Positions 7,108 through 12,600 of a DNA stretch of 12,600 nucleotides are shown piece by piece (position 1 is the stretch's first letter; each line of letters begins with the position of its first letter). Location of the stretch: positions 1 through 12,600 of the forward strand of contig CANHRF010000016.1 in assembly GCA_947463335.1 (NCBI GenBank), given 5' to 3'. Position numbers and translations under genes: made by a program. The DNA comes from Actinomycetota bacterium. Lineage in GTDB: Bacteria > Actinomycetota > Actinomycetes > Nanopelagicales > Nanopelagicaceae. The notes beneath the pieces are model-generated. The model did no database searches. It saw only the letters and a program-made list of their open reading frames with translations, and was not told where the DNA came from.

Positions 7108-8357
7108 TTAATACAGATACTAACTTTGGCAGAGGTTCCGCTACAGGCGGAACCTCTGTTGAGGCTTCTATCTGGAGCAGAGCAGACACGCTTCGCACCA
7201 CTGCAGCAGGTGGAATTATCGTCCTGCTGCTTGCCACCGCATATTTTCTAAATGGCAAAGAGGGCGCTGGCGTAAATGCCGCTCTTTCATTGTTAATTGG
7301 AAGCGCGCTAGGTATTGCATTTGAACGTGGAAGATTCTGTTTCTTCTGCATTTTTCGCGATGCAGTGGAGGATAGAGATACAACTCCATTCCTGTCGATC
7401 CTTAGCGCAATCGCAGTAGGAGCGCTTGGTTACGCCATTATCTTCGGTCAATTCTTACCGGACACTAATTCAGAGAGAGTTCCACCCGGTGCACACATTG
7501 GTCCAGTAAGTCTGGCTTTAGTAGTTGCAGGGCTGGCATTCGGAATTGGTATGGCGCTATCTGGCGCTTGTATCAGTGGTCATTTATATCGAATCGGTCA
7601 GGGTTCACTTCGTGCTTATCCTGCGCTCTTTGGATCGTTAATTGGTTTCGGTCTTGGATTTAAGAGTTGGAACACCCTGTATTCAAAGTCAATCAGTGGA
7701 GCATCGAGCAGCTGGCTGCCACATAAATTAGGTTATGGCGGCGCACTGCTACTGACTCTTCTTGTGCTTTCTGTAATTGCGATTATCGCTATCAAGTGGG
7801 GAAAGAATTCAACTCCACTTGCAAATCCAGTTGCAGAGCGAGTTTCGCTAGCTTCGGTACGTCAATCACTCTTTATCAATCGCTGGCGCCCGCTAACAAC
7901 TGGCGCGATATTCGGCGTAATTGGAACCTTTGCATATCTTCGTATTGAACCTCTGGGCGTAACTCGCCAGATAAGCACGACTTCACGAACTTATTTTGAG
8001 GGCAAGAGTTGGATTCCTGAAAACCTCGACGGTCTTGATCTTATGGCTGGTTGTGTTGCGATTGTGTCGACTGCGATCGTTAACAACGGATGGCTAATTC
8101 TGGGAATTGTGCTCGCCTCATTTGCCGCTGCACTAACCGGAAATCGCTTTAAATTTCAGCAGATTACCTTGCGCAATGGCTTAACTGCTTTGCTTGGTGG
8201 CGTGCTTTTGGGGTGGAGTTCCATGATCGCCCTAGGTTGCACCGTTGGTGTTCTGCTATCAGGCACTCAATCTTTTGCGCTCTCTGGCTGGGTCTTCTTC
8301 GCAACTGTATTTATTGGCAGCTGGATTGGCATAAAACTTAAACTTCACAAGCTTTAA
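7092..8357 (+). CDS. YeeE/YedE (TsuA-like) sulfur-compound transporter
   Basis: This 421-residue membrane protein has about 10-11 hydrophobic helices. The three conserved cysteine motifs of the YeeE/YedE family are present: FERGRFCFF (C83), GMALSGACISG (C160) and IALGCTVG (C383). In the characterised thiosulfate transporter TsuA/YeeE such cysteines relay thiosulfate through the membrane. Extra cysteines are C86 and C321. The substrate is probably thiosulfate or another sulfane-sulfur compound, supported by the upstream rhodanese. The frame has no ATG or GTG before the first helix; TTG at 7092, overlapping the rhodanese stop by 16 bases, is the only standard start. It gives a soluble 30-residue tail that includes an 11-bp hairpin at RNA level. 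The start is therefore uncertain. Confidence 0.88.
   Translation: MGSFLINTDTNFGRGSATGGTSVEASIWSRADTLRTTAAGGIIVLLLATAYFLNGKEGAGVNAALSLLIGSALGIAFERGRFCFFCIFRDAVEDRDTTPFLSILSAIAVGALGYAIIFGQFLPDTNSERVPPGAHIGPVSLALVVAGLAFGIGMALSGACISGHLYRIGQGSLRAYPALFGSLIGFGLGFKSWNTLYSKSISGASSSWLPHKLGYGGALLLTLLVLSVIAIIAIKWGKNSTPLANPVAERVSLASVRQSLFINRWRPLTTGAIFGVIGTFAYLRIEPLGVTRQISTTSRTYFEGKSWIPENLDGLDLMAGCVAIVSTAIVNNGWLILGIVLASFAAALTGNRFKFQQITLRNGLTALLGGVLLGWSSMIALGCTVGVLLSGTQSFALSGWVFFATVFIGSWIGIKLKLHKL
7131..7157 (+). terminator. strong hairpin at the rhodanese/transporter junction (attenuator-like)
   Basis: AGAGGTTCCGC (7131-7141) and GCGGAACCTCT (7147-7157) form a perfect 11-bp stem with a 5-nt loop, beginning 24 bases after the rhodanese stop. 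No proper T-run follows, so full termination is unlikely. Partial termination, mRNA 3'-end protection or control of transporter translation are the options. It lies inside the transporter frame as called. Confidence 0.55.
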
Positions 8358-8361
8358 ACCG

Positions 8362-8395
8362 CCGACACACCAGCAGCTTCCACTAGGTTGATACT
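8362..8395 (+). promoter_or_regulatory. putative promoter for a leaderless tspO transcript
   Basis: CCGACA (8362-8367), a 16-nt spacer and TAGGTT (8384-8389, TAnnnT) are followed by 6 nt and the GTG at 8396. This puts the transcription start at the start codon. The AGG inside the -10 is an alternative weak ribosome site at 8-nt spacing if transcription comes from upstream. Confidence 0.4.
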
Positions 8396-8863
8396 GTGGA
8401 TTTCAAATTAATTACCGCCGCAATTGGAATCCTCTTTGTCTTTATCTATGCCTTTGGTTCAGGAATCTGGGTTTCTTCTGCACCCGGTTGGTATGCCTCG
8501 TTAAATCGTCCACCTTGGCAGCCACCCAGTTCAATCTTTGGATTGATCTGGCCATATAACTTTATAGTTCTTGGCATAGCCTCATACCAAGTCTCAAAAT
8601 CTTTGACGCGCTTTGAGAATATAACTTGGCTTGTATTCTTTGGATTAAGTATCGTCGCAGCGCTGATTTGGGCTTATCAATTCTATGTCCCACATAATTT
8701 CTTAATCGCGTCGATTGCTTTGACTTCGACTGCGGTGCTAACAATTCCGATGCTCTTGCTAACCTTCAGAGCATCGGTCGCAATGGGGCTATTTCTTCTT
8801 CCCTATCAAATTTGGGTAGCTATCGCCGCCAGTCTGGCTTGGGGTTATCTAGCAAGAAATTAA
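8396..8863 (+). CDS. tspO: TspO/MBR family tryptophan-rich sensory protein
   Basis: The 155-residue protein has five predicted membrane helices and eight tryptophans. The family core is clear: GWYASLNRPPWQPPSSIFG (residues 31-49) followed by LIWPYNFIVLGIASY, with the C-terminal helix ending WGYLARN. TspO proteins bind porphyrins and other ligands and have been tied to oxygen, light or oxidative-stress responses; a transport or porphyrin-degrading role is debated. The GTG at 8396 leads directly into the first helix, and no earlier start suits the family. It follows the transporter gene by 38 bases and may also be read from that operon. A sulfur role is not implied by sequence. Confidence 0.9.
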   Translation: MDFKLITAAIGILFVFIYAFGSGIWVSSAPGWYASLNRPPWQPPSSIFGLIWPYNFIVLGIASYQVSKSLTRFENITWLVFFGLSIVAALIWAYQFYVPHNFLIASIALTSTAVLTIPMLLLTFRASVAMGLFLLPYQIWVAIAASLAWGYLARN

Positions 8864-8868
8864 GAAGC

Positions 8869-8893
8869 AATCGCAAGCAACTAAACCGCGATT
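8869..8893. terminator. weak inverted repeat between convergent tspO and yaaA
   Basis: AATCGC (8869-8874) and GCGATT (8888-8893) form a 6-bp stem with a 13-nt loop across the 17-base gap and the 3' end of yaaA. No T-run is present on either side, so it is only a candidate bidirectional end signal. Confidence 0.2.
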
Positions 8894-9435
8894 ACCTCAA
8901 GAACCCAAGGGGATGTTCCATCGCTTGGAGTTAGCGCACAAGGGTATTTTTCAGAGACGATGGCATATAAATCTTCAGGAGTCTTTGGCATAGAACGAGA
9001 TTGCAAGAGCCACCGCGTGATTTCACCTCGCGTCTTTTTCGACATATGTGTCACAACGGTGCGCTCGCCATTTACAACGGTTGATACGCGAATCTCAACG
9101 GTCTTATCTACGGGGGAGTGCCAGACCGTTTTGTAGGTCGAAGAACGGCAATCGACAATCAGCGCACTTTTGATTGGATCTAAGACTGCAGCAACTGGCC
9201 CGCGCATGGCGTTGTTGTCGATCTTCTCTTTGTAGCTTTCAATGGGTTGATCTGGCCGGACCGCGCCGTACTTGGCCGAGATGATCACAACGGCGCTCGC
9301 GCCTCGCTTCTTGGCGGCTGCAGAAAGGCTCGCCCAATCCAGGGCCTGGTAGAGGACACCGGTATAAACGTTGATCGCAGGCGTCGGTTTACTGGTCGAA
9401 TTCTTCTTCTCAGACGGCGGCAGCAGGATCAACAC
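8881..9435 (-). CDS. yaaA: YaaA/DUF328 family peroxide-stress protein (compact form)
   Basis: The protein has the YaaA marks: LLPPSEKK at the N-terminus, VYTGVLYQALD, SAKYGAVRP, DCRSSTY and VTHMSKKTRGE. In E. coli YaaA limits free iron and DNA damage during hydrogen peroxide stress. At 184 residues it is well short of the roughly 240-260 usual for the family. The helical segment normally lying between PPSE and YTGVLY is almost gone (about 16 residues remain), and the stretch after the SAKYGAVRP loop is also shortened. The GTG at 9435 is preferred because GGGAGG (complement of 9445-9450) lies 9 nt upstream and it gives the standard MLILLPPSE opening; GTG at 9459 would add eight residues. It is divergent from recA, 59 bases from the LexA box. 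Confidence 0.88.
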   Translation of the reverse strand: MLILLPPSEKKNSTSKPTPAINVYTGVLYQALDWASLSAAAKKRGASAVVIISAKYGAVRPDQPIESYKEKIDNNAMRGPVAAVLDPIKSALIVDCRSSTYKTVWHSPVDKTVEIRVSTVVNGERTVVTHMSKKTRGEITRWLLQSRSMPKTPEDLYAIVSEKYPCALTPSDGTSPWVLEVIAV

Positions 9436-9472
9436 GCTTCGAATCCTCCCACGCGACACGCCAATTACCGCT

Positions 9473-9493
9473 GTCGGTGCCCCCTGCTACCTT
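9473..9493 (+). promoter_or_regulatory. recA promoter P1: PafBC-type (RecA-NDp) element
   Basis: GTCGGTG (9473-9479), 8 nt and TACCTT (9488-9493) match the mycobacterial LexA-independent DNA-damage promoter pattern (T)TGTCRGTG-N8-TAnnnT bound by PafB/PafC. The predicted start, about 9500, falls inside the LexA box that follows immediately, so this copy would be activated by PafBC and blocked by LexA. Confidence 0.7.
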
Positions 9494-9509
9494 TCGAACA
9501 GATGTTCGG
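9494..9509. promoter_or_regulatory. LexA (SOS) box
   Basis: TCGAACAGATGTTCGG fits the actinobacterial SOS box TCGAAC-N4-GTTCGA with one mismatch; the CGAAC/GTTCG core is fully symmetrical. It lies 153 bases before recA and 58 bases before the divergent yaaA start, so it may serve both. A TAAAGT (9511-9516) just downstream could be a further -10. Confidence 0.85.
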
Positions 9510-9580
9510 ATAAAGTTATCCCTGCACAACCAGAGCGGTTCCATCTTCCGCCCACAGGCTCTCTATAAGCCTCGTAGGCC

Positions 9581-9601
9581 GTCGGTGGCCCACCGTACCT
9601 T
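9581..9601 (+). promoter_or_regulatory. recA promoter P2: second PafBC-type element
   Basis: GTCGGTG (9581-9587), 8 nt and TACCTT (9596-9601) repeat every fixed base of the P1 element 108 bp upstream, while the spacers and flanks differ. The predicted start near 9608 gives a leader of about 55 nt. No LexA box overlaps it, so it should respond to damage without LexA. Confidence 0.7.
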
Positions 9602-9621
9602 CTGGGCCGACTACCAACGAA

Positions 9622-9636
9622 TATGCATCATGCATA
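9622..9636. repeat. 15-bp palindrome in the recA leader
   Basis: TATGCAT, one central C, and ATGCATA make a perfect 7-bp-arm inverted repeat located 14 bases before the AAAGGAG ribosome site (9650-9656) of recA. The 1-nt centre disfavours an RNA hairpin with full arms, so a DNA-binding dimer site is the simpler reading; the protein is unknown. Confidence 0.5.
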
Positions 9637-9662
9637 GACGTTCTTATCTAAAGGAGTAAAAC

Positions 9663-10745
9663 GTGGCTGCTGATAAAGCAAATAAAGCCGAAGAGAAAAA
9701 TACATCCGATCGCCAAAAGGCGCTCGATACCGCGCTCGCCCAGATTGAACGTCAATTTGGAAAAGGCTCAGTAATGAAGATGTCTGATCGTCAAAACGCG
9801 ATCATTGAAGTTATCCCAACTGGCTCAATCGCACTCGATATCGCACTCGGTATCGGCGGATTGCCACGTGGACGTATCGTAGAAATCTACGGACCAGAAT
9901 CTTCCGGTAAGACAACTCTTACCTTGCACGCAATTGCAAATGCACAGAAAGCTGGCGGTATCTGCGCATTTATCGATGCCGAGCATGCATTTGATGCAGA
10001 GTATGCAAAGAAACTTGGCGTTGATATCGATGCCCTTCTAGTTTCACAACCAGATACTGGTGAGCAAGCACTTGAGATCATGGATATGTTGATCCGTTCC
10101 GGTGCGCTCGATCTTGTTGTTGTTGACTCAGTTGCCGCTCTCGTTCCTCGCGCTGAAATTGAAGGCGAGATGGGCGATTCACATATGGGCTTGCAAGCAC
10201 GCCTTATGTCACAAGCGCTCCGCAAGATCACCGGTGCGCTGCACCAATCAAAGACAACTGCGATCTTTATCAACCAGCTCCGCGAAAAGATCGGTGTCTT
10301 CTTCGGTTCTCCTGAAACAACTACAGGTGGAAAAGCGCTTAAGTTCTACGCTTCAGTTCGCCTTGATATCCGTCGCATTGAAACTCTAAAGGATGGCACC
10401 GAATCAGTCGGTAACCGCACAAGAGTTAAAGTTGTTAAGAACAAGATGGCTCCACCATTTAAGCAAGCAGAATTCGACATTATTTACGGCACAGGTATCT
10501 CACGCGAAGGTTCACTAATCGACCTTGGCGTTGAGGTCGGCATAGTAAAGAAGTCTGGCGCTTGGTATACCTACGAAGCAGATCAATTAGGACAGGGCAA
10601 GGAGAATTCACGCGCCTTCCTAATCGATAATCCAGATCTAGCAAATGAGATCGAGACCAAGATTCGCGCACACTTCGTGCCGATCGAGGTTGATGCCGAA
10701 CTCGTTGCGGCGATCGATGAAGCAGCTGCAGAGGTTGATTTCTAA
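9663..10745 (+). CDS. recA: recombinase RecA
   Basis: RecA forms ATP-dependent filaments on single-stranded DNA, drives homologous recombination and triggers LexA self-cleavage. The 360-residue protein is full length with no intein. Walker A GPESSGKT is at residues 77-84, the catalytic Glu is E107 in FIDAEHA, Walker B is [10 protein letters not shown] (151-160), and loop L2 is [21 protein letters not shown] (positions 203-223). In L2 the residue before the conserved Phe is Phe (F213), where Met is usual (M202 in E. coli). The acidic tail ends AAAEVDF. The GTG at 9663 is set by AAAGGAG 6 nt upstream. Regulation by two PafBC-like elements and a LexA box is described separately. The stop TAA is followed by the recX frame and a hairpin. 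Confidence 0.98.
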   Translation: MAADKANKAEEKNTSDRQKALDTALAQIERQFGKGSVMKMSDRQNAIIEVIPTGSIALDIALGIGGLPRGRIVEIYGPESSGKTTLTLHAIANAQKAGGICAFIDAEHAFDAEYAKKLGVDIDALLVSQPDTGEQALEIMDMLIRSGALDLVVVDSVAALVPRAEIEGEMGDSHMGLQARLMSQALRKITGALHQSKTTAIFINQLREKIGVFFGSPETTTGGKALKFYASVRLDIRRIETLKDGTESVGNRTRVKVVKNKMAPPFKQAEFDIIYGTGISREGSLIDLGVEVGIVKKSGAWYTYEADQLGQGKENSRAFLIDNPDLANEIETKIRAHFVPIEVDAELVAAIDEAAAEVDF

Positions 10746-11266
10746 TTAGCCTGGAATTTGTAAAGGTTCCTAGGCAATCTAGGAACGGTGGCGAAGGCTC
10801 CGACCCTTACGAAGTAGCACACACCATTGCTTTAAACGCTCTGGTTACCCGTGCGAAAAGTAAGGGCGAGCTTCTCGCTCACTTGAAACTTCGCGGCGTG
10901 GAAGATGATGTGGCAAGCGCGATTATCTTCCGACTCCAAGAAGCCGGTCTTGTAAACGATGAAGAGTTTGCTAAAGCCTGGGCTCAGTCACGCCATAACC
11001 ATAAGAAAATCTCTAAGCGAATTATCGCGGGGGAGCTTCGGCAGAAAGGCGTAGTGCAGAGCGCAATAGATGAAGCCCTCGATGAGATTGATGACGATAG
11101 CGAATATAGAAGCGCATTTGATCTCGCCTTTAAAAAATATAACACCATGTCGCGCCTCGAACCTGAGGTGCAGATCCGCAGGATTCAATCTTTGTTACAA
11201 CGTAAAGGTTTTGGCTTTGGTGTTATCTCTCAAGTTCTAAAGGAACTTGATTTGTTAAATAGTTAG
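10745..11266 (+). CDS. recX: RecX regulatory protein (non-canonical start)
   Basis: RecX binds RecA filaments and damps recombinase activity. The C-terminal part is clear: three-helix repeats with LVNDEEFAKAWAQSR, RIIAGELRQKGV and RIQSLLQRKGFGFGVI. Homology clearly continues upstream of the first standard start (TTG at 10883), because the same frame encodes DPYEVAHTIALNALVTRAKS, the usual RecX N-terminal helices. The frame is open back to 10739 but contains no ATG, GTG or TTG there. Candidates are ATT at 10745, which shares one base with the recA stop (TAATT) and has GAGG 10 nt upstream, or CTG at 10751. With ATT the protein is 173 residues, normal for RecX; from TTG it would be 127 and lack the first helices. 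Translation is probably coupled to recA. Confidence 0.85.
   Translation: MSLEFVKVPRQSRNGGEGSDPYEVAHTIALNALVTRAKSKGELLAHLKLRGVEDDVASAIIFRLQEAGLVNDEEFAKAWAQSRHNHKKISKRIIAGELRQKGVVQSAIDEALDEIDDDSEYRSAFDLAFKKYNTMSRLEPEVQIRRIQSLLQRKGFGFGVISQVLKELDLLNS
10766..10786 (+). terminator. hairpin 20 bases after the recA stop, inside the recX frame
   Basis: GTTCCTAG (10766-10773) and CTAGGAAC (10779-10786) form a perfect 8-bp stem with a 5-nt loop. No T-run follows, so it would act as a partial terminator, an mRNA end block or a brake on recX translation. E. coli also has a hairpin between recA and recX that limits recX expression. Confidence 0.5.
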
Positions 11267-11272
11267 TTTTTT
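11231..11272 (+). terminator. hairpin and downstream T-run at the recX end (candidate terminator)
   Basis: CAAGTTC (11231-11237) and GAACTTG (11243-11249) form a 7-bp stem with a 5-nt loop within the last recX codons. An AT-rich stretch and TTTTTT (11267-11272) follow. The 17-nt separation of stem and T-run weakens the terminator call. ndgR ends inside this same region on the other strand. Confidence 0.4.
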
Positions 11273-11979
11273 GCGAGATGCTCAGTAAGTCTGGCAGCGG
11301 TAGCAACTACTGCGGCGGCGTGTACGCGACCTGGTTGGCGACCTAAGCGTTCGATCGGTCCAGAGATAGAAACGGCAGCGATAACTCTTCCATTTGGACC
11401 TTTAACTGGTGCGCTAACGGATGCAACTCCAGCTTCGCGTTCGCCAACTGATTGCGCCCAGCCACGACGACGATCAGCGGCTAAATGCGCGGCTGTGAAG
11501 CGGGCGTTCTTAACTCCGCGATGAATCTTCTCTGAATCTTCCCAAGCCAATAAAATCTGCGCGGCAGAACCTGCCTGCATGGTCAGAGATGCACCGACCG
11601 GGACTGAATCACGTAGCCCAGATAAACGTTCGGCAACAGCGACACAAATTCGGATATCTCCTTGGCGACGGTATAACTGTGCTGATTCGCCGGTGGCATC
11701 GCGCAGTGCGGCTAAAGCTGGCGCAGCAGCGGCAAGTAAGCGATCTTCGCCAGCGGCTGCAGCGAGTTCACCAGAGCGTTGACCGAGAACAAAGCGGCCC
11801 TGCAGATCACGCGTGACCAAGCGGTGATGTTCTAACGCGACAGATAAGCGGTGCGCGGTTGGGCGAGCGATGCCCGTAGCGGCTACCAGTTCAGCAAGTG
11901 AGTGAGGCCCAGATTCGAGGGTTCCCAAAATGGTTACCGCTTTATCTAATACGCCAACTCCGCTATTCTTCTTATCCAC
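11263..11979 (-). CDS. ndgR: IclR-family regulator NdgR (leucine/amino-acid metabolism)
   Basis: This 238-residue IclR protein opens with [20 protein letters not shown], a winged HTH (about residues 9-68) with the recognition helix [15 protein letters not shown]. The effector domain (about 75-235) contains [51 protein letters not shown] and [15 protein letters not shown]. These are close to Streptomyces NdgR, which controls leucine and other amino-acid biosynthesis and sits divergent to leuCD, exactly the layout here. The GTG at 11979 follows a TAATCT -10 by 6 nt, so it is probably leaderless. The stop codon overlaps the recX stop on the opposite strand by 4 bases in total gene overlap. Confidence 0.94.
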   Translation of the reverse strand: MDKKNSGVGVLDKAVTILGTLESGPHSLAELVAATGIARPTAHRLSVALEHHRLVTRDLQGRFVLGQRSGELAAAAGEDRLLAAAAPALAALRDATGESAQLYRRQGDIRICVAVAERLSGLRDSVPVGASLTMQAGSAAQILLAWEDSEKIHRGVKNARFTAAHLAADRRRGWAQSVGEREAGVASVSAPVKGPNGRVIAAVSISGPIERLGRQPGRVHAAAVVATAARLTEHLAKN

Positions 11980-11985
11980 TCAGCG

Positions 11986-12014
11986 AGATTAGCATCCCAC
12001 CTAATGAGATGCAA
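11986..12014 (-). promoter_or_regulatory. ndgR leaderless promoter with overlapping inverted repeats
   Basis: On the minus strand TTGCAT (12014-12009), a 17-nt spacer and TAATCT (11991-11986) precede the GTG by 6 nt. Two overlapping inverted repeats occupy the same DNA: ATTAG/CTAAT (11988-11992, 12001-12005) and GCATC/GATGC (11992-11996, 12008-12012). These are candidates for NdgR autoregulation and leuC control (inference). Confidence 0.45.
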
Positions 12015-12038
12015 GATATTGAAAAGGGACCATTGAAT

Positions 12039-12600
12039 ATGGGTAAAACACTGGCAGAGAAGATTTGGGCTGATCATGTTGTTCGCTCAGCTGCAGGAGA
12101 ACCGGATCTTCTTTACATAGACCTACAACTAATTCACGAAGTAACTAGCGCGCAAGCATTTGATGGACTGCGCCTTGCCGGTCGCAAAGTGCGTCGCCCT
12201 GATTTAACTATTGCAACTGAAGATCACAACACACCTACCTTAGATATTTTAAAGCCAATCGCTGATCCAGTTTCTAAATTGCAGATCGATACCTTGCGCA
12301 ACAATGCCAAAGAGTTCGGAATCCGCCTCCATTCACTTGGAGATGCTGATCAAGGCGTAGTTCACGTTGTTGGACCACAGCTAGGAATTACCCAACCAGG
12401 AATGACAATTGTTTGTGGAGATTCACATACCTCAACACACGGCGCATTTGGTGCAATCGCATTCGGTATCGGTACATCTGAAGTTGAACACGTACTTGCA
12501 ACTCAAACGCTGCCATCAACTCGACCAAAGATGATGGCGATAAATGTTGAAGGTAAGCTCAAGACTGGAGTAACAGCAAAAGATATTATCTTGGCGATCA
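12039..12600 (+). CDS. leuC: 3-isopropylmalate dehydratase large subunit LeuC (5' part)
   Basis: LeuC, with LeuD, isomerises 2-isopropylmalate to 3-isopropylmalate in leucine synthesis, using a [4Fe-4S] cluster. The first 187 codons are in the window. Family segments are [15 protein letters not shown], the active-site EDHNTPT (residues 61-67) and [14 protein letters not shown] (126-139). The three cluster cysteines lie further on, outside the window. The ATG at 12039 is preceded by AAAAGGG (12022-12028) at about 10 nt. The gene is divergent from ndgR with a 59-base intergenic region, so NdgR is the likely regulator. The frame is intact up to the window edge. Confidence 0.96.
   Translation, partial: MGKTLAEKIWADHVVRSAAGEPDLLYIDLQLIHEVTSAQAFDGLRLAGRKVRRPDLTIATEDHNTPTLDILKPIADPVSKLQIDTLRNNAKEFGIRLHSLGDADQGVVHVVGPQLGITQPGMTIVCGDSHTSTHGAFGAIAFGIGTSEVEHVLATQTLPSTRPKMMAINVEGKLKTGVTAKDIILAI

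Noticed and set aside
5934..8880. Whether the sulfur, tspO and yaaA block is a mobile island
   Set aside because: No integrase, transposase, tRNA or flanking repeat is present, and the base composition looks like that of the neighbours. Altered synteny alone does not show recent transfer.
9247..9659. Plus-strand open frames between yaaA and recA
   Set aside because: They overlap yaaA antisense and the recA promoters, LexA box and palindrome. Their products are low-complexity Arg/Pro-rich and resemble no family.
9887..10273. 128-codon open frame on the minus strand opposite recA
   Set aside because: It lies wholly within recA on the opposite strand, has a Ser/Ala/Arg-rich composition typical of antisense shadow frames and shows no recognisable domain.
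9663..10745. Possible intein or insertion in recA, as found in some actinobacteria
   Set aside because: The 360-residue protein is continuous and collinear with normal RecA, with all motifs at the expected spacing.
11579..11816. Plus-strand open frames opposite ndgR
   Set aside because: They are mirror frames of a well-supported IclR gene, with Arg/Ala-rich shadow composition.

Overview
The window looks like part of a streamlined, moderate-GC actinobacterial chromosome, plausibly a freshwater acI-type lineage (Ca. Nanopelagicales) or a relative. The phylum call rests on the conserved actinobacterial order ftsK - rodZ-like - rimO - pgsA - cinA - clgR - DUF3046 - recA - recX, on an NdgR-type IclR regulator divergent from leuC, and on mycobacteria-like DNA-damage promoter motifs at recA. 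The lineage call is inference from base composition, very short gaps, frequent GTG/TTG starts and several likely leaderless transcripts.

Region 1 (1-5933) is the conserved block. It holds the 3' part of ftsK (chromosome translocase), a RodZ-like membrane HTH protein, rimO, pgsA, cinA/pncC, clgR, a TetR regulator and a DUF3046 protein. From rimO to tetR the genes overlap or abut, so they are probably co-transcribed.

Region 2 (5934-8357) is a reduced-sulfur module sitting between DUF3046 and recA, which are usually neighbours in this phylum. A promoter at 5959-5987 appears to drive a leaderless 18-codon leader peptide (5995-6051). Its R-R-x-x-D-x-x-R-x-x-S-A-C pattern is typical of leader peptides placed ahead of actinobacterial sulfur genes. 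It is followed by an exported two-domain rhodanese and a YeeE/YedE-type sulfur-compound transporter with three conserved cysteines. The leader contains a segment complementary to the rhodanese Shine-Dalgarno, suggesting cysteine-responsive translational attenuation. The working model is capture or processing of thiosulfate-like sulfur outside the membrane, then uptake, controlled by cysteine supply.

Region 3 (8358-9435) carries tspO, with a probable leaderless GTG start, and a convergent, unusually compact yaaA (peroxide stress).

Region 4 (9436-11266) is the SOS region. The recA leader has two copies of the PafBC-type element GTCGGTG-N8-TACCTT. The first is followed directly by a LexA box, and a 15-bp palindrome lies just ahead of the Shine-Dalgarno. 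recX follows recA, but its homologous reading frame has no ATG, GTG or TTG at its beginning and contains a hairpin there.

Region 5 (11263-12600) holds ndgR on the minus strand, overlapping recX tail to tail, and the divergent 5' part of leuC, which runs off the window. No tRNA, rRNA, insertion sequence, CRISPR array or integrase gene was seen.
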